Shown: piece by piece, positions 24,177-35,439 of the stretch
Layout of the letters: every line of letters begins with the position of its first letter
How positions within the stretch are numbered: position 1 is the first letter of the stretch
Source of the DNA: Maratus speciosus
Lineage: Eukaryota; Arthropoda; Arachnida; Araneae; Salticidae
Assembly: GCA_963932465.1 (NCBI GenBank)
Contig: OZ010790.1
Span: forward strand, 345,737,087 to 345,801,086
DNA: 64,000 nucleotides
Reading direction: 5' to 3'
The notes under the pieces: model-generated
What the model was told of the DNA's origin: nothing
Databases searched by the model: none
Seen by the model: only the letters and a program-made list of their open reading frames with translations
Translations under genes and position numbers: made by a program

Positions 24177-26363
24177 TTTAAACAAAAGTTAGCTTAAAAT
24201 GAAAATATCTACGAAATTCTCAATGTTTCCTAACTCAAAAATAAATTACTTTTTTTTCTTTTTTTAACTTTAAAAAAAAAAAACTGTATTTTCTTTTTAA
24301 TATTTTTTGAAGAGTTTAGTCGTGCAGTAACTTTTCTTATTTCTATATATAAATCTTGCATCTGAAGCACTCATTTTATGTTTCAAAATTATTTGAATAA
24401 TCTGCATTGCCAGGCAACCGTTATCAAGATGATATCTAAAAAGAAAATGGTAGAACTTTATCGAACAATTTCACGACAATGAAAAGGAATAATAAAATAT
24501 GATTCATTATTGACAAGTTACAGTAACAAAGATTATATGTCGCAAGATTAAAAATTGTTACTGAATTACTTTGAATTACAAAATGTTTCGAGCACTGAAA
24601 ATATTTTTTTGGTGTTAGATCTGAGCATGGAACTATCAATAAAAAGTATAGACATGTCCTCCAAATGGTGAAATTTAAACTCTAATTCTCCGCAGGCCAA
24701 TTACTGCCAAGGAAAACTTTCACTATTGTATTTCAATCGAATTTTTCTCCTTATTTAAATGCCTTATTCATCATGCTGAATTTCTGTCATAATTAGGAAA
24801 CATATCGATTAGTTTTACTGGTGGAAGTTTCCCCCAGCGCACAGAGGCACATTTGAGGCGAAAAGTCCAAAAATTAAAATTTGCTCAAAAATTGTAAAAG
24901 CATATTATATAATAGCTGACTAAATGGTGCGTCGATCTATGTCTATTTCAGGATCATGAGTCGTATCCGGCGGCTCCTGGCCTCTGTTGAAGAGAAGGTT
25001 TCTTTGTGAGAAGACGTGCTTTATTGTTACGTTTCAGCTTTGTTATTATATTTAATTATGTTTACATATATATTTTTTTCCAGTTTCATGAATTGTTGAA
25101 CCCAATAGTTTTATTTTTAATATAATAATAATTAAAACAAATAAAAAACATGTGTCTTTTTCAGTCTTTTTAGCTCCAATTTAGATATATTGATTTAGAT
25201 ATATAGCTTTTTAAAGGTGTGCGTCGGGGTTTGATCAGACCATTTTTGAAGTATAATCGTATTGGTTATAGTTTTGTCAATTAAAAAAAAGTGGCCCGCA
25301 TATTGTTGTCATTTTTATATATAAAAGAAAGTCTGGATTTTGTATTAATCAACGCGCAGCCAAAACTACTGAACCTAAAATCTTGAAAATCGGGATAAAA
25401 ATACTTCTTATGATATAGAGTGCCGCTAAGAAAGGATTTTCCAGAATTCCACCCCTAAGGGGGGTAAAAAAGAGAACGAACTTTTAAAAAAATCCTTAAA
25501 AATCTGATTTTATAGTTATTTTTCAACTGATAACATATTTTGGTGTATTTTTGTATGCTGAATCGAATGGTACTAACTAAATTCCTTTAAGCCCAATAGT
25601 TCGAGAGATATTTCATATTTTTCTAATTTGGCATTATCTTTGGCGCCAAAACCTTGAAATGTAAAACATTACAAGTGATAATTCATCCATATTCATTCAT
25701 ATTGTACATCCGTTACTGTAGCAACGGAAGAAATTCTAATTAAATCTTTATCTTAATTCTTTTGGTTAAAGAATTAAACCGGCTACATTTGTTTAAAAAA
25801 ATTTAAATAAATGCAAACGCCTTGGAAAAAAAGAAAAATATATATTGATTTTATTAAAAATACAAGGAAGCGATCCACTGAGAAATTAACATTATAAAAC
25901 GAAAATATTTAAAAATGAAAGCAATGTTTGTGCGACTTAAACAAAATTTTTGTTACTTACATCCGGGCCATGTCAGATACAAGACAATTACACTAATTAC
26001 AGCAACCCTTTTTTTTTTGTCCATTTGATAGTTTATTTATTATAGTTTTAAATTTAATTTATTATTATAGTTTTTTTTTTAACTATAGTTTATAGTACGT
26101 AATTTTATGTTATATATTTTATTTATTTATTTACTTTAAATAATTTGACATTTTTAACAAGGTTATGTATTTAAGAATGTTAAATTGCTATTACTGTTTT
26201 GAACATAATGGGCAAACGATAAAGATTGGCAAATGCCAACCATTTTTGGCGATCTATCTCATGGTCTGGATAATAAGTAAATACCACTTTTTTCAATGGA
26301 AGAAATTGGAATTGAAATAATACATCGCGATTTATCGTTTTCTCCTGGATAAAAAGAAATAAT
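24177..26363. other. AT-rich, no gene; possible lone Transib end
   Basis: Near 24838-24870 CAGCG is followed by CACAGAGGCACATTTGAGG and AAAAGTCC, resembling the left end at 18817, but I could not find a partner end. Around 25307-25640 is sequence typical of the first few hundred bases of arthropod Helitron-like repeats (TATATATAAAAGAAAGTCTG, CCACCCCTAAGGGGGGTAAA). No 3' end was located. No open frame is worth reporting. Confidence 0.35.
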
Positions 26364-26402
26364 GGGTACTTTTATGTCAGCCGTGACATAAAAGTGTACC
26401 AG
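26364..26402. repeat. Short hairpin next to a long palindrome
   Basis: GGTACTTTTATGTCA and its inverse, TGACATAAAAGTGTACC, are separated by about four bases. The hairpin lies 28 bp before the larger palindrome at 26430-26553. Confidence 0.7.
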
Positions 26403-26429
26403 CCGTGTGTAAATTTCGCCTTTTTGGCC

Positions 26430-26553
26430 AATGTCAGACGGACGTCTTTTTGCACGCTTTTTTACTTACGTATTATCCATTCACAATGCTATAGCATTGT
26501 GAATGGATAATACGTAAGCAAAAAAGCGTGCAAAAAGACGTTCGTTTGACATT
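26430..26553. repeat. 124-bp near-perfect palindrome with no spacer
   Basis: The arms of 62 bp meet between 26491 and 26492 (AATGCTA|TAGCATT) and differ at only about three positions. Each arm carries ACGTCTTTTTGCACGC and TTACGTATTATCC. Such a sequence can extrude a cruciform and is normally unstable, so it is either young or tolerated. It could be a foldback MITE; I see no clear target duplication. Confidence 0.85.
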
Positions 26554-26746
26554 AGCCTTTAAGTTATGGCATTATTTCCTATGATTGTTTTACTTTTTAG
26601 TTTTTTCAATGAAATTAATGTAAGGCATGTATTTTAAATGTATGTATTTTAAATGAAATGAGTGGCACGTTTATATTTTGAATGAAAATAATAAAATAAG
26701 AACAAGGTATGGAAACAATCTTTGTTGATTTATTACTTGAGCCTGG

Positions 26747-26956
26747 CTAACATAAATGTATCACAAAAGCCATATATTCACCTTTCTCTGGGTAGTTGTT
26801 AATGGGATTCCTGGTTAATCTTCCGTAATCGGATACCTCGCCAATCGCTGTATTAGCTACAATATTGAAAGCATCGTTTACGTATGAAGCGAAAACTTCA
26901 CGATGAATTCTATTACAGAAAATCGTATCATCATCACCTACTACATATTTGAAACG
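26747..26956 (-). pseudogene. Possible isolated coding fragment, unassigned
   Basis: The minus frame reads GDDDTIFCNRIHREVF, then NDAFNIVANTAIGEVSDYGR and NPINNYPEKGEYMAFVIHLC, then stop. An AATAAA lies within about 30 bp downstream, as at a gene's 3' end. Amino-acid composition is far more protein-like than neighbouring chance frames. The upstream boundary (ATATGTAG at 26940-26947 on the complementary strand) lacks a pyrimidine tract, so a splice acceptor is doubtful. It could be a captured gene fragment beside the Helitron tract, a relic of a retrocopy, or chance. Confidence 0.3.
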
Positions 26957-26989
26957 CAAATTTGCATTTCATTCCAATAGTTTATAATA

Positions 26990-28627
26990 TTTTGATAAGA
27001 TATATGCCACTATGAGTTAGGTAATTTTTTGGAGCGGTTTTTGTGTATACACGGTATTCTACGTTGCTTAGTTATAGAGATAAACGAAAAAAGTTAAAAA
27101 ATTAAGTGAACCTGATTATTAATGGTTAGCCTTAAAAAAAAATTCTATTGAACAGATTTTCAACCAAGTGGCACTGTTACATAACTTTTCAAGAATGGTT
27201 TTAGTATATAACATTTCATTACATGTTGTTATAGAGCTATTGGAAAAGTTATAGAGAAAGGTGAACGGAATTATGAAAGATACATCTACTGTAATTATAT
27301 AAAATGCGAATTTGTCTTTCCTTCCACCCGTATATAATTTGAGTTTCGCTGGATGTATTTTGATGGGACTTAACACTGTTAGTTAGATAATTTTTTGTGG
27401 ATGGTTGGTATTTCTTTCATGATTGGTACTTCTTGCATGGATAGTACTTCTCTGTAGCGAAGTTTTCTTCTGGGTTATTGTTTTTTCTGAAGCACAAATT
27501 TGACAACAAATCAGATCGCAGAAAATCACATTACAAGAGAAAGTTCCAAAACTAGGTGAACCCGATTGTGAAAGATTACCTTTTATTTAAAGTTCTACTG
27601 AACTTATTTTGGTTGGAGTTGCACAGTTAGGTAATATTTCAGGGATTGTTTCAATATTTAACAATTCATTCTACATTTTTATGGAGTTACTATGAGGAAA
27701 GTTCTCAGTGGTGTCGTTGTAATAAAAGTCGGATAAAATCTACAGGCAGAAGGTATATACTAGAGAGTATATATATGTTATAGCTATGGAGAGAGTGCAG
27801 AGTTTCTAAAAAAAATCCAGAAGGTCTACGGCGTATAGCCTATGCTACATTCCTGAAAGTTCTACAATCACGTTAACGCGATTATGAAAGCTATATTTAA
27901 CTATCTATTCCATATATAAAATATAAAGAGCAATTTCGGTCCGACCACTTATAACTTGAGTTCTTTGGAATAGATTTTGAGAAGACCTGCATTGTTAGTT
28001 AGATACATTTTCAAGAAAGAGTTTCGTATATAATACATGCCATTGTGCGTTGCTCAGTTATAGAATTATGTGCGCAAGTTCTTTAATCAGTGAACCCTAT
28101 TTCGAAAGATTAGACTTTATAAAAGATTTTACTGAGTTGAGTTCGATAGAATTAGCACTGGTTGTCAGATAATTTTTCAGGAAAGGTTTTAGTATATCAC
28201 ACATATTGTTCTACATTGCTTTGCTATAGAATTATAGGTGAAAGTTCTATAATCTGATGAACTCGATTATGAAAAATCAGTCTTAATGGAAGGTTCTACT
28301 GAACGGATTTTGATGAGATTTGCATTTTTAAATTTTCAGGGATGATTTTAATATGCTACATATTGTACTTTCGTTGCATAATCCGTTACCATTTTCAATT
28401 GTAAATAATCAACTAAAAGATTTGCTTCTGAACACTCGAAATTTTGTCTGAGGCATTAGAAGATATAAAACCGTAATGGCGTTCATATTGTTTTCAGCAA
28501 TGCGGAAGATCATAGGAGATAAATGTATATATTGCTATAAAATACAAGATCAAATACACCGATATATTTCGTTTGATTAAAGGTTCGTTTGGAGAAACGG
28601 ACCAGCGAAGCGGGCGAAGGCTGCTAG
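26990..28627 (+). mobile_element. Non-autonomous Helitron tract, second copy
   Basis: The same ~170-bp units as in 12851-18012 run from about 26990 to a 3' end, GAAGCGGGCGAAGGCTGCTAG, followed by T. The region just upstream, GGTTCGTTTGGAGAAACGGA, matches the 3' end at 18012. At least two internal 5'-like starts follow an A: near 27291 (TCTACTGTAATTATATAAAA) and at 27904 (TCTATTCCATATATAAAATA). The tract therefore looks like head-to-tail partial copies, the last being 27904-28627 (724 bp). It carries a 150-bp hAT insert. Confidence 0.6.
27706..27855 (-). mobile_element. 150-bp hAT MITE with perfect 8-bp duplication
   Basis: It begins CAGTGGTGTCG and ends ACATTCCTG. AAAGTTCT is duplicated at 27698-27705 and 27856-27863. 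Its internal ACCTTCTGGATTTTTTT block (opposite strand) matches 5423-5440, making it an internal-deletion relative of the element at 5385-6426 in the opposite orientation. The host Helitron unit reads continuously across the site once the insert is removed. Confidence 0.8.
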
Positions 28628-29661
28628 TTTTTATATATAAACTGTTTTGGTAATTTATTAAAAAAACACAAAAACTCGCATCTCTATACTAAAGCTCAAC
28701 TTTAGAAACCCAACTTTGCTAAATACTGAATCCAAATAATATATATATTAATACATTGGTTTATATAAATAATTAAAAGTCTAGATAGTGCAAAATTAAC
28801 CACGTTTAATTAAACATTATTTGTAAATAAAACAACTGTATCAACATTTTTTTTCCTGTTATAGACAGTAAAAAGTTAAGTAATATTTGCACTTTATATT
28901 TATTTTTTAAAGTAAATGCATACTTTTATGTGTATATAAGAATAATTAAGTGTATTTACTAATAGTAAGTCTATGTTTTTAACTTTAAAACACATGAAAA
29001 ATAATTTTGGCCAGATTTTGCCTCAAACACTCCACTGGGCGGCAGTAGTTGAGTCCTGTAGTTCCGCCATATTGTGACTACATAACCAATATTCCTGTCA
29101 ATGTCAGTGAAAGAAATTATAATTCCGCCGTGGCAAACTTCCATCAATAAAAACAAATAACAGAAATTTTGTATGAATACGGTGTTTTCAAATTTACTGA
29201 TGGAAGTTTGCACCAGCGGTAATCAGGGCCTGTTGATCAGTTGATCTGATGTTACAAACAACTGTAGCCATCTTGTGACTACATTCTCATCCTCAGTTAT
29301 TTCATTCGCAATTGGTAGACACTGCACTATATGTCTCCGACTCTTTATTCATAGTTTCATTGATCTCACATTTTGAAAGTTTTTGTAAATAGAATTTTAA
29401 TAATTGAAACATAAGCTATTTAAGGTGTTAACAAAATGAAAAAAAAAATATATATTTTCCAAAATCAATACGTAACGCATAATCCTGCTTTTTTTTTTTT
29501 TATCTACAAGAAAATAACAATTTTTAGATCATCACATATATTTAACTTAAAACAAAATTAAGCTTTTTATTGCGTATTACTAATGCTTCCGCAAACTATA
29601 CGACTTTTCAGAATTGAAGAACTAATGAATGTGATGTATTTTCATTCTTTGTTTTCTTATA
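28628..29661. repeat. Spacer with a ~100-bp imperfect hairpin
   Basis: At 29124-29222, CGTGGCAAACTTCCATCA pairs with TGATGGAAGTTTGCACCAGC across about 55 bp. A related block, GGTGGAAGTTTCCCCCAGCG, lies at 24818-24837. CATATTGTGACTACATAACC (29070-29089) and CATCTTGTGACTACATTCTC (29269-29288) are near repeats. There is no gene. Confidence 0.45.
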
Positions 29662-32089
29662 GGGTAACTCCGGGAAAGTCGCCGCATACGGAATAGATGC
29701 CGCACCCCTTGTATTTCTTGTAATTATCGATAGATGGTCGTCAAACGCAAAGTAAAGGTGCGCAATGATATTATTTTAACCACTGTATAGCGTGAATCCC
29801 ATTTCGATGTTTACTTGTAGAAGTACAATCCTTAAATGGACGTAAGAGCATGATTTCACTATCCAAACTTTTAAACACGTTATGTTTAAATACTTTTCAT
29901 ACACTAATTACTAAATGCATGCATGATTTAGAAGTCAAAACTAAGTGTAGCGTTTGCATAAAGTACTATGTGTATGGTTACGCCATTCCCCTTAGCTATG
30001 GCAGGTAACTGTGATGGCCAACGTCTGCACCATGCAAAATGGGATACATGCTGCACTGCTATATCGGTATACATCCCGCAGTTTCTTATGTACGGGATGA
30101 TTAAGTGGTATTAACTTTTCCTTTTCTTTTTGTCCAGACTAACCATGTTAGGCATGTTATCAAGTTTAGTAAAACCAAAGGAGAAAAAAGGGAAAATAAA
30201 AAGCAAGAAGGGCAAGAAAGATGCAATCCGGAGATGATAATAATGAAAAATTGGATTACGCGTAACGCAGATGTTCTTTGCAAACTACTCCAAAAAAAAG
30301 GAAGTGTAATTGGCTTCGTTGCATCATGTGTTTAAATGTAGTTACATAAAGACTGTACTTTTTCGACACTTTTTCTGTAGATTGTAGTCGAAAAAACAGG
30401 TCTCTTAACCCATTTGGGACCATAGGTGCATATAAGCACCTTCATAAAGGGCTTACAAAATTTGCTTCTTTCACCAGTAAAAAAGAAAAGTAATATTTGC
30501 TTTGTTTAATTAGAGCATTTTCATGATTATTTAAGTAAAGGTACGTTAGAGGCCTGTACGGGCCCGGGCTTGGCCCGAGGCCCGTACCCGGCCTGGCCCG
30601 CGGGCCGGGCCGGCAAAAAAATTAATCGGCCCTATCGGCCCGATATAAGAATTTAAGCGAAGCAGATAAAATATGAGCCATTTTCAATGAATATGATTTT
30701 CTCGAGAAGTATAAATGTGCGTCACGAGCCGATGCGAGTTTAACAACATCAATACAGAAATGTAACACGTCAATCGTAGAGATCGGCATCGTACAGTTGC
30801 AAGATATCTGATTCCGAGTTTAATTTTTTTTTTTCAGCAGACTCGTGCCGGGACAGAAGTGGTCTTAATCGATCTCAGGATGTGCAGAACAGTCATTGTG
30901 TTTTGCAATATTAATAGTGGTAATGAACTTCTCTTAACAGTATCTTTGGAAATATAAAGGTGGTTCTCATATTCACTGCTCAACAATGCGAAGCTTTCAG
31001 ACACATTTTCTGACCAAGTTTTTAACTATAAAGGCATAAAATTGACAGGCCTGCTTATTGAAGGCATTTGGAAACGAATAGCTTTTTCCATATTTGATAA
31101 ATTACTTACAGAGATAACAGAGATTCCTGTCACGTGACTGTACGTTTTTCTCCTTTCCTGTGCCATCGCTTCCGGAAATCGATTCAAAACTCTAACTTTG
31201 ACAGTATTTTCAGAAAGCTATATTGCTTTTATCTATGAAAAAAAACGACATTTACATAGCTTCTGAATAAGAATACCTGCCACTCTTACGCGTTTCCGAA
31301 AAGAAAAGAATTCATAAATTGTCGAAATGTAGCTCCTTTGGATTTGAGAAAAGCCTTAAAAATGAGAGAAATATTTTCACAAATCTACTTTTTATTATAC
31401 AGCTTTAAAAGTTATCATGTTTTTAATCCTTTATTCTGATGAACTACATTAATCTTTTAATGAATCCTTATTTCCATTTTGAAATGTCTGTAGACACGAT
31501 GACTAAAACACTCTAAGTAATCGTTAATGTTTACTATTGCGTGTTTTCTGTTTTGCGAACATCATAGTAATGTAAAATATACTGCAAAATGTTCCCATAA
31601 ATATGTATATAGTATTCATTAAAAGAATCGTAATTGTATGTTGAGAAAAACAGATTTTTTTTTTTGTAGAAATTGTGTCGGGCCGGGCCTGTTTTCACTG
31701 ATTTTTGTACGGGCCGGGCCGAAAACTGTAAAAATGCAAACGGGCCTGGCCGGGCTCGGGCCGAACTTCCAATTTTTACACCGGGCCGGGGCCAGGCCTG
31801 GAAATTCCGGTCCGTGCAGATCTCTAAGGTACGTACGCAATTGCGCGGCATAACTACCGCACAAGTGCGGCGTCTCAGCCTGAATGTACGGGTGATGCGC
31901 TGCAGTGTAATGTTTAAAAAAAAATTGTTAAAAATATTAATAATTTGTTTTGAATTTTTTTGTCGCAGTACACGCGTTGTATATTTAACATTAAATAGCA
32001 CAGCATGATTTTTTTTTATTTTATGTCCCACATGGGACTTTATACACAAATTAAAAAAAAAATGTGCGGCATAAATCCCAGAATTACCC
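29662..32089. mobile_element. TA-flanked DNA element interrupted by a hAT element
   Basis: The left end is GGGTAACTCCGGGAAAGTCG and the right end is the inverse type, TGGGATTTATGCCGCACAT read on the opposite strand. TA borders lie at 29660-29661 and 32090-32091. About 1.1 kb remains after removing the insert at 30547-31826. A lysine-rich 76-codon frame at 30105-30335 does not match a transposase I know. Tc1/mariner or pogo affiliation is inferred from TA and the GGGTAA ends. Confidence 0.55.
30547..31826. mobile_element. hAT element with GC-rich ends, copy 2
   Basis: Same family as 16042-17374, including the internal AAGCAGATAAAATA, GCCGATGCGAGTTTAACAAC and GATCGGCATCGTACAGTT blocks. It has a perfect 8-bp duplication AGGTACGT (30539-30546, 31827-31834). 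The ends are TAGAGGCCTGTACGGGCCCG and CCGTGCAGATCTCTA. Several overlapping long frames on both strands near 31534-32049 come from the stop-poor GGGCCGG ends, not from a gene. Confidence 0.85.
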
Positions 32090-32360
32090 TACCGTTATGT
32101 TTGTTTGGCACAGGATAACAACAACAACAGCAAAAAAGTAGGAAATAGAAATTTTGCAAATACTTTCAGTGTTATACTGAAAAGAAATAATTAGATGATT
32201 ATTGTATTATACAACCACAAAAGACTTTGTAGACCAGAAAGAGACTTTTAAAAGGTAAATTGCAGTTCAGCGATACAGTATATAACATTATTATAATCAA
32301 GGAAGAATTTTTTTTTTTTAGTAGTTTATAAATCATAATCAAGCCCACCCCCTTCACCCC

Positions 32361-32852
32361 CAGAGGCCTCACGATGGGGGGTTATGGGGGGGCCTCCCCC
32401 CAATATATATGAACTTGGGAAATTATATATTTTTGAACACTTTTTCTTTTTTTAAATAAAAAGTAAAAAAAAAAGAATTTTTTTATTGTTTTGTTGGCTA
32501 CTTCGCTGAGTTCAGTAATAGTAAAATAATTAAACTTTCAAAAGAAATACAAAAAGCAGCCAGACTTAATTTCTCATTATGTTTCTCTGTGCTACGAAAA
32601 TATCATGAAAATATCATACATCTACCAGACCAGAATTTCTCTACTGTTGACCATCAACAGTGTTTCTAATACATTTCCTCCAAAACTTTATTCCTTTCTC
32701 GAAAATCTAAAAATATGAGGCAATTTTCATATGAAGTACGATTATGACTCGTACACAATCGAAGACAAAAGCTTTCATTAAATGAACCAATAATTATAAT
32801 TTTTATGTTTTTAGTTTCAACTTTTTTCTTTGGAAAAAATTATTATTATTAT

Positions 32853-32891
<39 letters not shown>

Positions 32892-33041
32892 TATAAGTAT
32901 CATTATCATTAAACACACATTGAACATATCATTTTCGTTGGAAAATAGAGCAACTTGTTTCACGTTGGGAATTTTTTGAATTATAAGTTGGGAAAATTTT
33001 GAACTCTCCCCCAAGAAAAAAATTTTGTAGCTACGCCCCTG
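32361..33041. mobile_element. Possible hAT element with poly-C/G ends
   Basis: The right end, read inward, is CAGGGGCGTAGCTACAAAAT, a classic hAT-style terminus. The left end CAGAGGCCTCACGATGGGGG matches only loosely. The 8-bp flanks TTCACCCC (32353-32360) and CTCACCCT (33042-33049) agree at six positions. The interior has a T run at 32857-32888. A cytosine-rich tract follows the right end. Confidence 0.4.
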
Positions 33042-33137
33042 CTCACCCTCCCCCCCCCAACCCCCCCACCCCCCACTATTCTCAGAATTATCAACAAGCA
33101 ACAACTTTTAATCATATAAGTTTCTGTTACTTATTAA

Positions 33138-33366
33138 TTACTTGGGGTCGAGCGTCACGTATACGTGATGCATAAAGTGCTCAGAATACTTGATTATTCC
33201 CGCCAGTTATTTAAATATGTAATTATTATATGTAATTTGTAATTATTGTAAATTTTGTTTTATTCAATCACGGTATTTTCTCGATTAAATTAGGCAAAAA
33301 TTTCTGTTTTGAAAAACCTGTATAAAAAGATTAAAAATTCTATAAAAGACTCTCGTTGCGAAGGGG
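33138..33366. mobile_element. Possible piggyBac-type MITE
   Basis: TTAA lies at 33134-33137 and 33367-33370, enclosing 229 bp. The right end read inward is CCCCTTCGCAACGAGAGTC. The left end TTACTTGGGGTCGAGCG agrees in part (CTT and CGAG). A CATCACGTATACGTGACG-like hairpin lies near the left end. Confidence 0.4.
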
Positions 33367-33720
33367 TTAAGTAAGTTTAATAACAACTGGAATCAATTAG
33401 CACAATTTATGTTAAATTTTTATAAATATTCCTTCTTCATGAATTCCCTATTATTATATATTGAAGCATACTACATTCATAATATATTTCAGTTTATATT
33501 GCTTTAATTTACCAGACACGCTATTTTGTCAATAGAGAAAATTAATTAACAAAATATCGATTTTAATAACATAAAAAAATAAAATTAGTCAAAAATGCTT
33601 CATTTCTACATTATGTCAACAATTGCCATTTTTATCATATTTGACCAACAGTAAATAAATTCTAATAATCCTTATAAATAATTTATTTTAGATTTTTTAT
33701 TTTATAAAGATTAATTTCAG

Positions 33721-33781
33721 ATATTTCACAAAGAGTTGATCACAAGCACAATGAAGAAACTATCATGGTTAACGATACTAG
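33721..33781 (+). CDS. Exon with start codon of a secreted protein
   Basis: ATTAATTTCAG at 33711-33720 makes a good 3' splice site after a T-rich tract, so at least one 5'UTR exon should lie upstream. Thirty untranslated bases precede ATG at 33751, in an ACAATGA context. The coding part reads MKKLSWLTIL plus one base (G at 33781). The next bases are GCAAGT. The GT a few bases later (33786-33787) is the alternative donor, but it leads the downstream exon into an early stop. Using the GC at 33782 gives phase 1 and an open frame. The residues form the positively charged start and hydrophobic core of a signal peptide. No promoter can be defined from this window. Confidence 0.6.
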
Positions 33782-33787
33782 GCAAGT
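33782..33787 (+). promoter_or_regulatory. GC splice donor (CTAG|GCAAGT)
   Basis: The donor is GCAAGT rather than GTAAGT. GC-AG introns are a known minority class, and functional ones usually match the rest of the consensus well, as this site does. It pairs with the acceptor TTATTTCACAG ending at 49942. Phase agreement with the downstream exon supports it. Confidence 0.55.
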
Positions 33788-33880
33788 ATATTTTTGTTAT
33801 CCTTTGTTTTTGTTTTTCACATTCAATATACATCAGTATTATGAATATTTGAAATTCATTAATTAATCAAAAGCATTAAA

Positions 33881-34912
33881 TATTATTTTTATTCACTGAT
33901 ATTCCATTAGGGGTATAAAATACAATATAATAATCTCTGTCATTAATCGTTTTTGTTAATTTTTTTTAATGTTTTATTTTGAGATTTTTCATTGTCAATC
34001 AAATAGGCATACAATTGATTTTTTAATTGCAATTTAGTGTTATCGAACATTATATAGAATTTAATGTTATCGAACACTCATGTCAAGATTTAAATACCGT
34101 CGAAACTGGTTAAGACGGGCACGATTAATACGCGATTCCGCTTAATACGCGGATTTTTACGGTCCCTTAAAAGTCGTCCATAAGATTAATGCAAAAATAT
34201 CACTTTTAATACGCAAACGTTTATGACACGAATCCGCAGATTTTTACGGTCCCTTAAAAATCGTCCATAAGATGAATGCAAAAATATCACTTTTAATGCG
34301 CAAAAGGTTATGACGCGTACCCGTTTAATACGCTATAATTTTCGGTCTCTTTAGGCAAAAAATCTGGCTTTACACGCGAATTTGCTAAACGCAACATATT
34401 ATTTTTATTCACTGATATTCCATTATGGGTATAAAATACGATATAATAATCTCGGTCATTAATCGTTTTTGTTAATTTTTTTTAATGTTTTATCTTGAGA
34501 TTTTTCATTGTCAATCAAATAGGCATACAATTGATTTTTTAATTGCGATTTAGTGTTATCGAACATTATATAGAATTTAATGTTATCGAACACTCATGTC
34601 AAGATTTAAATACCGTCGAAACTGGTTAAGACGCGCACGATTAATACGCGATTCCGCTTAATACGCGGATTTTTACGGTCCCTTAAAAGTCGTCCATAAG
34701 ATTAATGCAAAAATATCACTTTTAATACGCAAACGTTTATGACACGAATCCGCAGATTTTTACGGTCCCTTAAAAATCGTCCATAAGATGAATGCAAAAA
34801 TATCACTTTTAATGCGCAAAAGGTTATGACGCGTACCCGTTTAATACGCTATAATTTTCGGTCTCTTTAGGCAAAAAATCTGGCTTTACACGCGAATTTG
34901 CTAAACGCAACA
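33881..34912 (+). repeat. Recent tandem duplication of a 516-bp unit
   Basis: 33881-34396 and 34397-34912 are about 99% identical; I count around six differences. Each unit itself contains an 86-87 bp internal duplication beginning GATTTTTACGGTCCCTTAAA. It is rich in TTAATACGCGATTCCGC and TTAATACGC motifs, which recur inverted near 35440 and 36120, so the unit probably derives from a DNA transposon. It starts 100 bp inside the intron. Confidence 0.85.
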
Positions 34913-35439
34913 TGCACTGCATATTTCTTCTATCTTCTCCAGTGTTGCCAATTTAATTGGATGTTTTTTTTTACCAGACATTTATTACTATTTCCAAATA
35001 GAAATATTCGCCTTATTTAAGGGCAGATGAATTAAGGCAAATATTGGCTAGTATTACTAATCGGAAACAGTGGTACATATTTAAAAAAAAAAAAAAAAAA
35101 AAACGCCAAATCAGCAGAGTTACTGATTATCATAAATCATAATTATGATTTAAATAACTGGGTTTTCTGCAAGTATATAATATTTTTGGTTTGTGTAAAA
35201 AAAAAAAAAAGTTTAGCAGAAGTTTTGTTGTTTTATTTTTCAAGTTATTAATTGACAATAAAGTTATATCTATATCCATGTTTTTTCAGTTATTATTTCA
35301 GTCGGTGCTATATAAATTTTAATCCAAATATGCGTAAAAGACACAATTTTCGACCGTAAACATATAAACCAAAGTTCTAAAGTTCATTTAGACGATTATA
35401 TGTGCAAATAAGCTCTGTTCCTGCAACATTATGCCAATC
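34913..35439. other. AT-rich intronic spacer
   Basis: Poly-A runs near 35083-35103 and 35198-35212. No element borders recognised. Confidence 0.4.

Noticed and set aside
30408..30546. TTAACCCATTTGGGACC, a good-looking piggyBac end
   Set aside because: No matching right end with TTAA was found before the next element; left as a possible solo end only.
31534..32049. 171-codon minus frame and overlapping plus frames
   Set aside because: They lie across the stop-poor GGGCCGG end of a hAT element and its border; all frames stay open because of base composition.
32817..33104. 95-codon frame ending in a lysine run
   Set aside because: Produced by a poly-T tract and a C-rich tract; no family resemblance.
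33786..33787. Ordinary GT donor for the first coding exon
   Set aside because: Joining there gives a frame that reaches a stop within about 15 codons of the second exon; only the GC donor keeps it open.
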